From: Ignavibacteriales bacterium UBA6490 | GTDB taxonomy: Bacteria; Bacteroidota; Ignavibacteria; Ignavibacteriales; Ignavibacteriaceae | Direction of reading: 5' to 3' | DNA: 32,085 nt | NCBI GenBank assembly: GCA_002435365.1 | Contig: DJMM01000001.1 | Coordinates: 1-32,085 of the forward strand | Shown here: one piece after another, positions 1-7,943 of the stretch | Position numbering within the stretch: the stretch's first letter is position 1 | How the letters are laid out: each line of letters starts with the position of its first letter | Notes under the pieces: generated by a model | What the model saw: the letters and a program-made list of their open reading frames with translations, nothing else | What the model was told of the DNA's origin: nothing | The model's database searches: none | Translations under genes and position numbers: made by a program

Positions 1-909
1 GACGGTAAAACGAAATTCGGAACCAGAGGCACCGGTATTTCTCCTGAGCACGAGATTGTCAAATCAGATTTTCTGGCTTCCGGGGATTTCTGCGGCACCT
101 GCCATAATGAGAAAGATCCATATGGTATATGGGTTAAGTCAACTCACCTGGAGTGGAAAGACGGTCCCTATTCCAAGGAAGGAGTTCAGTGCCAGAACTG
201 CCATATGACCCAGGCAGAAGGCTATACAGCTGAAATGGGAGAAAAATATCCTGATGCCTGGCAGCACTTGTTCCATGGTGCGCACGATCCGGGAAAAATT
301 AAAGGTACAATTGAGTTAAGAATACATCCTGATATCAGGGAAGCGGAGCCAGGTGAAAAAGTGAAATTTACTGTTGCTCTGTTCAACCAAAAAACGGGAC
401 ACAAGTTTCCAACCGGTTCAGTGGAAGACCGTATTGTGTGGATGCATGTTGAAGCCCAGGATGCCAAAGGAAATGTTTATCACCTGCCGGTGGATAAAAA
501 AGGATTTGAGGGTGAAGAATATACCATCGGGGCAGATGTTCTTGCATACCAGGATATGGGCATTGCAAAAAACGATCCCGGTTTTAAAGGAGTTCAGCGG
601 GATGGTATTCCAATTGGCGACAGGATTTTCCGGATGCCTTATTTCGATCCGCAGGGAAGAATGACAATTCAGCAATGGAATACAAAAACCCTCGGTGTTG
701 ATTATCGTATCGGCCCCCGGGAAACGAAATTGGAAACCTGTACATTCAATTTACCTGATAATATTGCACCCGGAGAGTTAAAAATAACAGCAGTATTAAA
801 TTATCAGCGGCTGGTTCAGCCGGTGGCAGAATTTCTTGCAGTACCGGCAGATGAGTATGCAATTATACAGGTGAATGAGCATTCAACATATATTAACATA
901 CTGCCGTAA
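1..909 (+). CDS. multiheme c-type cytochrome, 3' part
   Basis: The reading frame is open from the first base of the window, so the gene begins upstream and only its last 302 codons are seen. Two heme-attachment motifs are visible, CGTCH at local residues 31-35 and CQNCH at 64-68, so at least two covalently bound hemes lie in this part. After them come about 230 residues without further CXXCH, rich in beta-strand-like stretches (around local residues 90-300), which look like an Ig-like or electron-transfer partner domain. The protein should act outside the cytoplasm in electron transfer. The next gene, also a c-type cytochrome, starts 20 bases downstream on the same strand, so the two are probably co-transcribed. 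The number of hemes in the missing part and the electron partner cannot be told. Confidence 0.8.
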   Translation, partial: DGKTKFGTRGTGISPEHEIVKSDFLASGDFCGTCHNEKDPYGIWVKSTHLEWKDGPYSKEGVQCQNCHMTQAEGYTAEMGEKYPDAWQHLFHGAHDPGKIKGTIELRIHPDIREAEPGEKVKFTVALFNQKTGHKFPTGSVEDRIVWMHVEAQDAKGNVYHLPVDKKGFEGEEYTIGADVLAYQDMGIAKNDPGFKGVQRDGIPIGDRIFRMPYFDPQGRMTIQQWNTKTLGVDYRIGPRETKLETCTFNLPDNIAPGELKITAVLNYQRLVQPVAEFLAVPADEYAIIQVNEHSTYINILP

Positions 910-928
910 AACCGGAAAGGAAAATAAA

Positions 929-2089
929 ATGAAAAGTCTGCTTATTATTTCTTTGATAACAATATTCACAGCTTATGAGCTGTATGCTATTCCGGCCTTC
1001 GCCCGTAAATATAATATGAGTTGTAAGACCTGTCATTCTCCATTCCCTGCGCTGAAGCCATACGGCAGTGAATTTGCGGGTAACGGATTTGTGCTGAAAG
1101 ACCAGGACGCACCGCGTTATTATGCGGAGACAGGTGATCCGGAACTCTCACTTATTAGAGATCTTCCTCTCGCAATGAAACTGGAAGGATATCTTTCTTA
1201 TAATGAAGGACAGACCGAAGAATCGGATTTCACCACTCCATTGCTATTTAAATTATTATCGGGAGGGGCAATTTCAAATAATCTTGCATATTTTGTTTAC
1301 TATATCCTTGAGAACGGGGAAAGAGGTAAGATCGAAGATGCCTGGCTGATGTTTAATAATCTTTTCGGCAGCGAGCTGGATGTTTCTGTGGGGCAGTTCC
1401 AGGTATGCGACCCGTTATTTAAAAGAGAATTAAGGTTGACAAAGGATGACTATTACATATACAAGGCATCTCCCGGATTGTCCAAAGTAAATTTAACATA
1501 CGACAGAGGTGTAATAATATCTTACGGATTTGAATCAGAAACCGAGATAGTAATGGAAATTATAAACGGTAACGGAATCGATGAGGGTATATCCGGAAGA
1601 TTCGACAGTGATGCCTATAAAAATCTGTTCGGCAGGGTAAACCAGGGTATCGGCGAACATTTCAGAATTGGCGCAATGGGATACTGGGGAAAGGAGAAAA
1701 GAGATTTCGATTATCAGCTTAACGAAACCTGGATGGCCGGAGGTGATGCAACAATAAGTTTCAATAAGTTTGAGTTAAACGCACAGTATGTTAAAAGAAA
1801 CGATGATAATCCCCTGTTTCAGAACCCGGAATCTGAAGCAGTTTCAAAAATCGCCACGCAGGGAGCTTTTGCCGAATTAATAATCAGACCGGAAGGTGAC
1901 GACAGTAAATTCTACGGTGTTGCACTTTTTAACTGGATTGAATCAGATCAGTCCGATCTGAACTATAAAACGATTTCCGGTCATATCGGATATCTCCTCA
2001 GACGAAATATCCGTCTAACTGCCGAGATTAATTATGACATTAATAAGAAGTACTCCAGGTTTGGTGTTGGATTTATTTCTACATTTTAG
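929..2089 (+). CDS. monoheme cytochrome c / outer-membrane beta-barrel protein
   Basis: A 386-residue exported protein. Residues 1-20 form a signal peptide ending in an Ala-containing cleavage site (YA|IP). A single heme motif, CKTCH, sits at 32-36, followed by about 350 residues of alternating hydrophobic/polar strands with many aromatic residues and a C-terminal Phe, typical of an outer-membrane beta-barrel. I chose the ATG at 929 because AGGAAA lies just before it and the signal peptide begins there; an upstream in-frame ATG at 875 would overlap the preceding gene and add 18 unlikely residues. Its place directly behind a multiheme cytochrome suggests that both serve electron transfer across or at the outer membrane. 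That role is inference; I do not recognise a named family. Confidence 0.75.
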   Translation: MKSLLIISLITIFTAYELYAIPAFARKYNMSCKTCHSPFPALKPYGSEFAGNGFVLKDQDAPRYYAETGDPELSLIRDLPLAMKLEGYLSYNEGQTEESDFTTPLLFKLLSGGAISNNLAYFVYYILENGERGKIEDAWLMFNNLFGSELDVSVGQFQVCDPLFKRELRLTKDDYYIYKASPGLSKVNLTYDRGVIISYGFESETEIVMEIINGNGIDEGISGRFDSDAYKNLFGRVNQGIGEHFRIGAMGYWGKEKRDFDYQLNETWMAGGDATISFNKFELNAQYVKRNDDNPLFQNPESEAVSKIATQGAFAELIIRPEGDDSKFYGVALFNWIESDQSDLNYKTISGHIGYLLRRNIRLTAEINYDINKKYSRFGVGFISTF

Positions 2090-2096
2090 CTTGAAT

Positions 2097-2131
2097 TCGG
2101 AGAAGGACGGCTGATCAGGCTGTCCTTCTGT
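2097..2131 (+). terminator. probable intrinsic terminator after the cytochrome genes
   Basis: Bases 2101-2129 form a hairpin: AGAAGGAC pairs with GTCCTTCT and the stem extends through GGC/GCT with two G-U pairs, leaving a loop of about five bases. The run after it (GTTATTA) is only moderately T-rich, so termination may be partial. Confidence 0.55.
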
Positions 2132-2289
2132 TATTACATAACTTAACATTGAAACTATTTCAGAGGTAGTACGAAGACCTCTGATTTATCTTGACAATTG
2201 TTGGTTTTTATTGCAAAATAATCAGACTTATAATTATATAATTAATGATTATGCACAAAGCATCAATATTCTCAACTAAGAGGTTTCGA

Positions 2290-2940
2290 ATGAAAAAAAT
2301 AAGTTTACTCGTCTTTGTCCTGTTATTATCAGGTTGTTCAGTTTTCAAATCCCAGGAATCCTCAATTACCGAACCGGTGCTTTTAAAACAATCCCCTTTT
2401 CCAACTATTCCGGAATCTTTATCTGATAAAGACCTCGATCTGTATTGTGAAATGCTGATTGGTAGTGACGGAAAGGTGGGAAGAGCGAAGATCCTTACAA
2501 GCAGCGGTGATGAAACATGGGATTACCTGGCTGAAGCATCGCTGATGAAATGGGAATTCTCCCCAGCTCTCCTGAATGGTGATCCGATAGAAATACTGGT
2601 GCGCAGAAAAATCAAGCTTCAGTATGTGGAACCCCAATCCATTACCCTTGCAGAAATTTTATGCAACCGTCAGTCGGAGGCCGAGAGTATTTACACCGAG
2701 CTTGTTAAAGGTAAAGATTTTGATGAGGCTGCAAAAAAATATTCGGTGAGCTCAACAAAGGATCTCGGTGGGTATCTCGGTAAAGTTGATATACGTTATT
2801 ACTGCAAGGAAATAAGACAGGTTCTTTCAGATCTTTCTGAGGGTGAATTTACAAAACCTGTTACCTACGGCGAATATTTTGTAATTTTCAAAAGGTTAAA
2901 AGAGACAAAGGAAAATATTAAAGTTAATCTGATCTTTTAA
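2290..2940 (+). CDS. lipoprotein with TonB C-terminal domain fused to a parvulin (PpiC) domain
   Basis: A 216-residue predicted lipoprotein. A short signal peptide ends in LSGC, with the lipidated Cys at residue 16. Residues about 32-118 resemble the TonB C-terminal fold (strand pattern with a DGKVGRAKIL-type segment and a conserved W-x-F-x-P-A-xx-N-G turn). Residues about 118-212 resemble a parvulin peptidyl-prolyl isomerase domain, with an Ala/Phe-rich helix followed by DLGGYLG and a strand ending in EYFVIFKR. I prefer the ATG at 2290 because the lipoprotein signal begins there; the frame extends back to 2245 without a plausible signal. It stands alone between two hairpins. With both domains periplasmic and no transmembrane anchor, it may help outer-membrane protein assembly or cell-envelope contact rather than energise TonB receptors, but this is inference. 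Confidence 0.75.
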   Translation: MKKISLLVFVLLLSGCSVFKSQESSITEPVLLKQSPFPTIPESLSDKDLDLYCEMLIGSDGKVGRAKILTSSGDETWDYLAEASLMKWEFSPALLNGDPIEILVRRKIKLQYVEPQSITLAEILCNRQSEAESIYTELVKGKDFDEAAKKYSVSSTKDLGGYLGKVDIRYYCKEIRQVLSDLSEGEFTKPVTYGEYFVIFKRLKETKENIKVNLIF

Positions 2941-2958
2941 ATTCACATAGATTAATTG

Positions 2959-2987
2959 CCTGCAGGATGAAATCCTGCAGGTTTTTT
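2959..2987 (+). terminator. strong intrinsic terminator
   Basis: A perfect 9-bp stem, CCTGCAGGA (2959-2967) with TCCTGCAGG (2973-2981), with a five-base loop TGAAA, is followed at once by six T residues (2982-2987). It lies 18 bases after the stop codon of the TonB-C/parvulin lipoprotein gene and ends that transcript before the convergent arsenic locus. Confidence 0.9.
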
Positions 2988-3028
2988 ACAAAGTACAGAT
3001 CTCCTGATTCTGCTGAAAAGCATTCTCG

Positions 3029-3730
3029 TCAGGTAATAGTATATATCAAGTAAATGCCCCCCATAATTACCAATGCACCTGAAATTCTTTTAATCCATAA
3101 AATTGTTTTTGAACCATCCGACCAATTCAGATATTTCTGTACTGAACCGGTAAGCGTTCCTGCACCAACAATTACAGAGCAATGTCCCGCTGCAAATGAA
3201 GCAAGAAGTATAATTGAATAGACATAATCGGTCTGTGCAGTTTGAAAAACAATTCCCAGTACCGGGGCCATATATGCAAAGGTACAGGGACCAATTGCCA
3301 GTCCAAAAAGCAATCCCAGTACCAGTGCCGCAAACAATCCTTTTTTTCTGGTTTTCTTTAATGCTCTGATGTTCCAATCAATTCTTATAATATCCATCAG
3401 ATAAAGACCAACCAGAAAGAAAATAGCCGCCACAAAGTAATTACCAAAAGGTCCTAAATCGCCCATCAGCCTGCCCAGCGATGCAGTGACAGCTCCTATC
3501 AAAGCAACTGTAATTAATATTCCTGTGGAAAAGACAAGAGAGATTTTGAATGTCTTGCCTATGGTGATTTTCCCATGTGAACTTATAAATCCTACGATTA
3601 ATGGAATACTTGAAAGATGACATGGTGATAACAAGACACTAAGGAAACCCCATCCAAAAGATGCCAACGCAGCAATCCAGACATTACCTGTCATTGCCTG
3701 GGATAAAGAATTGAATATTCCCTCGATCAT
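3029..3730 (-). CDS. ccdA: CcdA/DsbD-type transmembrane thiol-disulfide transporter
   Basis: A 233-residue membrane protein with about six hydrophobic segments, matching the short CcdA form of the DsbD family. The two family cysteines that shuttle electrons through the membrane are seen in SPCH (Cys37) and GPCT (Cys149), each at the start of a transmembrane helix as in CcdA. It would take electrons from a cytoplasmic thioredoxin and pass them to an exported partner. Its start codon overlaps the stop of the exported thioredoxin gene in an ATGA arrangement (3727-3730), so the two are translationally coupled, and the thioredoxin is its likely partner. It is the last gene of the arsenic/redox locus. 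A role in cytochrome c maturation is an alternative, given the cytochromes at the left of the window. Confidence 0.85.
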   Translation of the reverse strand: MIEGIFNSLSQAMTGNVWIAALASFGWGFLSVLLSPCHLSSIPLIVGFISSHGKITIGKTFKISLVFSTGILITVALIGAVTASLGRLMGDLGPFGNYFVAAIFFLVGLYLMDIIRIDWNIRALKKTRKKGLFAALVLGLLFGLAIGPCTFAYMAPVLGIVFQTAQTDYVYSIILLASFAAGHCSVIVGAGTLTGSVQKYLNWSDGSKTILWIKRISGALVIMGGIYLIYTIT

Positions 3731-4107
3731 TTGCGAATTTCCGCATCCACTGGATTTAATCCCTTTCCTTTAAGGAGCTTATCAATTTCAGCTTCAGGAT
3801 AAAATCCTTCGTGGCGATAGAACTCTTTTCCATTCTCATCAAGAAAAACCTGTGTCGGAATCAACCTTATTCCATACTTTTGTGCATAATGTTTCTGTTC
3901 AGGTTTCCAGACATCATAAAAAATAATTTTAATCTGTTCACCGTATTTTTCTTCGATTGCTTTCATAACCGGCTGCATTTGTTTGCATGGAATGCAGCTT
4001 ACTGAACCGAGTTCTATAAAAGTCACTTTCGGTAATACTAACTTTGATTGTGCGCCTGAAGCCATCGAGAGTAAAAATATAGTTAACATAACTGTATTTA
4101 TTTTCAT
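3727..4107 (-). CDS. exported thioredoxin-fold protein
   Basis: A 126-residue protein with an N-terminal signal peptide (residues 1-21, ending near GAQS) followed by a thioredoxin fold. The redox motif CIPC is at 38-41, in the usual place after the first beta-strand, and the cis-Pro region is seen in IRLIPTQVF. It should act in the periplasm, reducing or isomerising disulfides. GGAAGAG lies upstream at proper distance from the ATG. It overlaps ccdA by four bases and follows the small CxxC protein gene with no gap, so it belongs to the same transcription unit. CcdA is the natural electron donor. Its final target is unknown; a c-type apocytochrome or an envelope arsenic-binding protein are both possible. 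Confidence 0.85.
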   Translation of the reverse strand: MKINTVMLTIFLLSMASGAQSKLVLPKVTFIELGSVSCIPCKQMQPVMKAIEEKYGEQIKIIFYDVWKPEQKHYAQKYGIRLIPTQVFLDENGKEFYRHEGFYPEAEIDKLLKGKGLNPVDAEIRK

Positions 4108-4108
4108 G

Positions 4109-4348
4109 TCACTCTTCCTGTAACCATTTTAACAGCTGGTCATCTTTCGGAATAATACCGAAACTTTTTACCTTTTCATTTACCACCAGAGCTGGTGTCA
4201 TCATAATATTATAATTCATCATTTCGTTTATATCTGACACTTTTTCGACAACGGCATCAATGTTATTTGCTGTTATCAAATCTCTAACTTTTGCTTCAAG
4301 GGTCTGGCATTTTTTACAGCCCGATCCAAGCACTTTTATAAAGATCAT
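4109..4348 (-). CDS. small thioredoxin-like redox-active disulfide protein (CKKC)
   Basis: A 79-residue cytoplasmic protein of the redox-active disulfide protein 2 (glutaredoxin-like) family. It has the beta-alpha-beta start with GSGCKKC (Cys11, Cys14) and the family's MTPALVVNEKV cis-Pro segment near the C-terminus. A TTG six bases upstream (4354) could also start translation, but GGAG lies at a better distance from the ATG at 4348. It is a paralogue of the CPTC protein at 5481-5762 in the same locus, with about the same length and the same order of motifs. It lies between the ACR3 pump and the exported thioredoxin, and may feed electrons to ArsC or to CcdA. Which of these it does cannot be told from sequence. 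Confidence 0.8.
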   Translation of the reverse strand: MIFIKVLGSGCKKCQTLEAKVRDLITANNIDAVVEKVSDINEMMNYNIMMTPALVVNEKVKSFGIIPKDDQLLKWLQEE

Positions 4349-4432
4349 TTCCAATCACTCCATATTGATTATTCTCATGATCGTTTAAACATCCTGCATA
4401 AAACCAGCTATGACAGAATAAATAACTGGATA

Positions 4433-5479
4433 TTATGCGGAACCCTCATCAAAATATTTTTTCCTGAACCAGAGGGCAACATTTACAAGCAGTATCAGAA
4501 CCGGCACTTCAACAAGCGGTCCGATTACCGCGGCAAAGGCTGCTTTTGAATTTATTCCAAATACCGCAACAGCCACCGCAATGGCAAGTTCAAAATCATT
4601 ACTGCCCGCTGTGAATGCTGCAGTAGCCGATTTCTGGTATCCCGCTCCAATCCTTCTGGCCACGAAAAAAGTAATAAAAAACATACCTGCAAAGTAAAAC
4701 AGATAAGGAATAGCCACTCGTATAACCTCAACGGGCAGTTCCACGATTGCATCGCCTTTAAACGAGAACATTACAAAGATAGTGAACAGCAGAGCTGCGG
4801 GTGTAAGAATAGAAATTTTAGGGACAAATTTTTTATGATACCACTCCTTCGACTTAAACTGCAGCAATATTCCTCTGGTTAATATGCCTGCTGCGAACGG
4901 TATCCCCAGATAAATAAGCACGGTCACAGCAATTTCACCGATAGAAATATAGACCAGGGCTCCGCTGAAACCGAATATCGGTGGCAGCCAGGTTATAAAA
5001 ATATATGCATAGATGGAATAGAAAAAAACCTGGAACAACGCATTGAAAGCAACAAGTCCGGCAGCCAGCTCTGAATCGCCTCTGGCAAGGTCATTCCATA
5101 CCAGAACCATTGCAATGCATCTCGCCAATCCTACTAGAATTACACCTGTCATCAGTCCAGGCAGATCAGGAAGAAAAATTATTGCCAGGATAAACATAAG
5201 AAGCGGACCGACTATCCAGTTTTGGATCAGCGAGAGCAGCAATAATTTTAAATTACGGAATACTACCGGCAGTTCCTCATATTTGACTTTAGCCAGCGGG
5301 GGATACATCATTAAAATCAATCCTGCCGCGATGGGAATATTTGTTGTGCCGGTACCAAGGGAATCCCAGAACCCTGATATGCCGGGAAAAAATGACCCTG
5401 TAAGCACACCCAAAAACATTGTTATAAAGATCCACAGGGTCAAATACCTGTCAAAGAATGATAATTTTCCTGCTGCCAT
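4433..5479 (-). CDS. acr3: ACR3-family arsenite efflux permease
   Basis: A 348-residue membrane protein with about ten transmembrane segments. It opens with LSFFDRYLTLW, typical of ACR3, and holds the family signature around the essential Cys (GLARCIAMVLVWND, Cys121) and the conserved Glu in the last helices (GPLVEVPVLI). ACR3 extrudes arsenite using the proton motive force, so it is the exit step of the pathway. The frame could begin 27 bases earlier at 5506, but GGAGG at 5486-5490 is six bases before the ATG at 5479 and the family N-terminus fits this start. That Shine-Dalgarno lies inside the end of the upstream CxxC gene, whose stop is one base before this ATG, so translation is likely coupled. 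Confidence 0.93.
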   Translation of the reverse strand: MAAGKLSFFDRYLTLWIFITMFLGVLTGSFFPGISGFWDSLGTGTTNIPIAAGLILMMYPPLAKVKYEELPVVFRNLKLLLLSLIQNWIVGPLLMFILAIIFLPDLPGLMTGVILVGLARCIAMVLVWNDLARGDSELAAGLVAFNALFQVFFYSIYAYIFITWLPPIFGFSGALVYISIGEIAVTVLIYLGIPFAAGILTRGILLQFKSKEWYHKKFVPKISILTPAALLFTIFVMFSFKGDAIVELPVEVIRVAIPYLFYFAGMFFITFFVARRIGAGYQKSATAAFTAGSNDFELAIAVAVAVFGINSKAAFAAVIGPLVEVPVLILLVNVALWFRKKYFDEGSA

Positions 5480-5480
5480 A

Positions 5481-5762
5481 TCATTCCTCCAGGTTTTGTT
5501 CATCAACTATAAATTCCGATTCATTCATATCCCTCATCCATTTTTCGAGAGTATGCTTTACCGGAAGTTTTCCGCTGCACAGAAGCTTTCCGTTAATAAT
5601 TATTGCAGGCGTAATTGCAATACCGTAATCGAGAAATTTAACCCTGTCAGTTATTTTTTCTATTGATGCCTCAATATTATTTTCCGAGATAATTTCCCGG
5701 CACATCTGCTCCAGCTTATGACAGGTCGGGCAGCCAGCTCCGAAGATTTTAATATATAGCAT
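5481..5762 (-). CDS. small thioredoxin-like redox-active disulfide protein (CPTC)
   Basis: A 93-residue cytoplasmic protein with GAGCPTC (Cys11, Cys14) after the first strand and ITPAIIINGKLL as the cis-Pro strand, the pattern of redox-active disulfide protein 2. It has a 14-residue acidic tail (ending DEQNLEE) that its paralogue at 4109-4348 lacks. Its ATG shares one base with the arsC stop codon (TAATG), and its own end carries the ribosome binding site of acr3. Set between arsenate reductase and arsenite pump, it is the best candidate in the locus for the dithiol donor that recycles ArsC, a role normally played by thioredoxin. This is inferred from position. Confidence 0.8.
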   Translation of the reverse strand: MLYIKIFGAGCPTCHKLEQMCREIISENNIEASIEKITDRVKFLDYGIAITPAIIINGKLLCSGKLPVKHTLEKWMRDMNESEFIVDEQNLEE

Positions 5763-6190
5763 TATTTACCTATTAGATACGTATTATAAAATTCAGAGAA
5801 AGCGGTTCTTATCTCATCCCTGATTTTTCTATAAAATCTTATTTTTGCATCATCAGTCCCCTCAAATTTATAAGGATCCTCAAATCCGATATGAATTCTT
5901 TCATTAACTTTTCCTGAAAAAACGGGACAGGTTTCCCTGGCGTTATCACAAACTGTAATTACATAGTCAAATGAACCGGAGAGATATTTATCAACATTTT
6001 CCGGCTTATTATAACTTATATCAATTCCCGCTTCTCTCATTACAGTTATTGCAATGGAATTAACTTTTTCGGCAGGATCCACCCCCGCTGAGAATACTTC
6101 AAGCTCACTGTCAAACGATTTTAGAAATCCTTCAGCCATCTGGCTTCTGCAGGAATTGCCTGTACAGAGTACTAAGATTCTTTTCTTCAC
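5762..6190 (-). CDS. arsC: arsenate reductase, thioredoxin-coupled (low-molecular-weight phosphatase fold)
   Basis: A 142-residue protein with the phosphatase P-loop CTGNSCRS (Cys9, Cys14, Arg15) near the N-terminus. It also has the second pair of cysteines in CDNARETC (Cys81 and Cys88) that defines the Staphylococcus pI258 type of ArsC. The conserved Asp-Pro near the end (GFEDPYKF) is the general acid. It reduces arsenate to arsenite in the cytoplasm: Cys9 attacks arsenate and the resulting disulfide passes to the Cys81/Cys88 pair, which thioredoxin reduces. The length is normal and all catalytic residues are present. It lies 15 bases after the permease gene and overlaps the following CxxC gene by one base. 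Confidence 0.95.
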   Translation of the reverse strand: MKKRILVLCTGNSCRSQMAEGFLKSFDSELEVFSAGVDPAEKVNSIAITVMREAGIDISYNKPENVDKYLSGSFDYVITVCDNARETCPVFSGKVNERIHIGFEDPYKFEGTDDAKIRFYRKIRDEIRTAFSEFYNTYLIGK

Positions 6191-6205
6191 TGGCAGTCCG
6201 TTTTA

Positions 6206-7582
6206 TTAAAATAAAGATCCATAAATCATTCCGCTTAAAGCAGCCATGACTATTACCAGGGTTACATAAACGATTGTTTTCCGTGTTCCGATTACACTAC
6301 GGATAACAAGCATATTGGGTAGTGACAGTGCGGGGCCTGCCAGCAGTAAAGCCAGCGCCGGTCCTTTACCCATACCGCTGTTCATAAGTCCCTGAACAAT
6401 CGGTATTTCGGTGAGGGTTGCAAAGTACATAAAAGCGCCTGCAACCGAAGCGAATAAATTCGCAAAGATGGAATTGCCGCCCACAAGTCCATTAATCCAT
6501 TCATTAGGAATTATTCCGGTTCCTCCTTCTGGCGTTCCCAGTAAAAATCCGGCGATTAATACTCCAACGGCCAGCAGCGGAATTATCTGTTTTGTAAAGC
6601 TCCACGTTTCCTTCATCCAGTCATTCCCTTCGCCTTCGGACATTGAAAGTATGATGCTCAAAGATACGAATCCTGTTATAAAGGGGATCAGCGGTAAGTC
6701 TGTAAAGCTTGCAGATAGGATGGTTAATATTGCACCGATTATCACTTGTAATTTATTTAGTTTAAGAATAAATATTAGCGATGCTGCCAGACCGAGTGCT
6801 AAAAAGGAAGTAATTACCCATTTTAACTGATAGATATGGAACCAGAAGTTATCCGGGCTGCCGGGTTTGCCCCAGTTTGCAAAGACAAGAATTCCGGCAA
6901 GTGTTAAAAAATGAAATGATGTCTGCCATACCGGTCTTGTTTCCTCAACTTCAGGTAAGGCTAATTGCGAAGCAGCTTTTTCCTTTTCTTCCTTCCTGAA
7001 GATGAACGACATTATTAATCCTATGATAATACTGAATCCCACAGCTCCGATTATTCTGGCAGCACCAAGTTCCAGACCCAGTATTCTTGCGGTAAGAATT
7101 ATTGCCAGAATGTTTATCGCGGGTCCGGAATATAAAAATGCAATAGCCGGACCCAATCCGGCTCCCCGTTTATGAATACCTGAAAATAACGGCAGAATGG
7201 TACAGGAACAAACAGCCAGGATGGATCCTGAAACAGAAGCGATTAAATATGCCAGCCACTTTGATGCTTTCGCTCCGAAATACTTAATTATTGAAGCCTG
7301 ACTGATAAAAACTGATATAACCCCGGCAATAAAGAATGCGGGAACAAGACATAATATTACATGTTCACGTGCATACCATTTTGCCAGATAAAAAGAAGAG
7401 TTAACCGCATTTTCAAACCGCTCATAACTGACAGGCAGATAATAAATAATTACGAACAGAATAATCGCATAGGAGAGCTTTTTATATTCAGTTCCCCATA
7501 ATTCTTTCAGATTTTTCCAGGCAGTTGATTCGCCGGATATCGAATTGTCCAAGAAATTTTTTTTACCGGCTGCAGACTTCAT
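6206..7582 (-). CDS. ArsP/DUF318-type permease
   Basis: A 458-residue membrane protein of the DUF318 (ArsP-like, also SO_0444 efflux) family, with two repeated halves. The first half shows CSCTILPLFSGIHKRGAG and LYSGPAINILAI; the second shows LLAGPALSLPNMLVI. The cysteine pair in VCSCT is the likely metal(loid)-binding site. Relatives export trivalent organoarsenicals or other thiophilic metals, so its cargo here is probably an arsenic species, but I cannot distinguish this from copper or zinc. An in-frame TTG lies at 7591; I use the ATG at 7582, which overlaps the end of arsR by 20 bases. It is the second gene of the operon. Confidence 0.85.
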   Translation of the reverse strand: MKSAAGKKNFLDNSISGESTAWKNLKELWGTEYKKLSYAIILFVIIYYLPVSYERFENAVNSSFYLAKWYAREHVILCLVPAFFIAGVISVFISQASIIKYFGAKASKWLAYLIASVSGSILAVCSCTILPLFSGIHKRGAGLGPAIAFLYSGPAINILAIILTARILGLELGAARIIGAVGFSIIIGLIMSFIFRKEEKEKAASQLALPEVEETRPVWQTSFHFLTLAGILVFANWGKPGSPDNFWFHIYQLKWVITSFLALGLAASLIFILKLNKLQVIIGAILTILSASFTDLPLIPFITGFVSLSIILSMSEGEGNDWMKETWSFTKQIIPLLAVGVLIAGFLLGTPEGGTGIIPNEWINGLVGGNSIFANLFASVAGAFMYFATLTEIPIVQGLMNSGMGKGPALALLLAGPALSLPNMLVIRSVIGTRKTIVYVTLVIVMAALSGMIYGSLF

Positions 7583-7931
7583 TCCTGTCAACCTTTATTA
7601 CTTTTAATTTATCAGAGGCAATAATTTTATCATCGGCAATCCAGAATTCCAGGGAAGTCAGCACTGCTGCGATCCGGGGGTCGGATGAACCGTAATTTAT
7701 TTTATAGTTCACCCATTTCCCTTCCCTGTCTTCCTTAATAAAGCCGTTTTCTTTCAGGATACTTAGATGCTTTGAAACTGTGGAAGCAGCAAGCTGGAGG
7801 ATATCGGTAATTTCACATACGCAAAGGGGTTTTACCTGCAGCATTTTAAGTATTCTTAACCTGTTTGCATCTGATAAAGCTTTAAAAAACCTTGTCTTTT
7901 TCGTGATCAGATGTGAAGCCATATATATCAT
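7563..7931 (-). CDS. arsR: ArsR-family metalloregulator
   Basis: A 122-residue winged-helix repressor. The arsenite-binding motif CVCE (cysteines in the PLCVCEITDIL helix) precedes the recognition helix LAASTVSKHLSIL and the wing (EDREGKWVNYKI). ArsR proteins of this kind repress their own operon and release DNA when As(III) binds the cysteines. An additional Cys is found near the C-terminus (EVCSR). Two starts are possible, 7931 and 7922; neither has a clear ribosome binding site, and the predicted promoter would give a very short leader. It heads the arsenic locus, with a perfect palindrome overlapping its promoter. Confidence 0.92.
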   Translation of the reverse strand: MIYMASHLITKKTRFFKALSDANRLRILKMLQVKPLCVCEITDILQLAASTVSKHLSILKENGFIKEDREGKWVNYKINYGSSDPRIAAVLTSLEFWIADDKIIASDKLKVIKVDRNEVCSR

Positions 7932-7943
7932 TTCGTTATATGG

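Noticed and set aside
2161..2240. TTGACA at 2191, TATAAT at 2229 and hairpin CAGAGGT/ACCTCTG at 2161-2183 as a promoter with attenuator
   Set aside because: The spacing of 32 bases between the two boxes is wrong, and nothing links the hairpin to regulation.
5043..5666. 207-codon plus-strand frame opposite acr3 and the CPTC gene
   Set aside because: It lies wholly antisense to two well-recognised genes, has no motif, and reads as the shadow of their codons.
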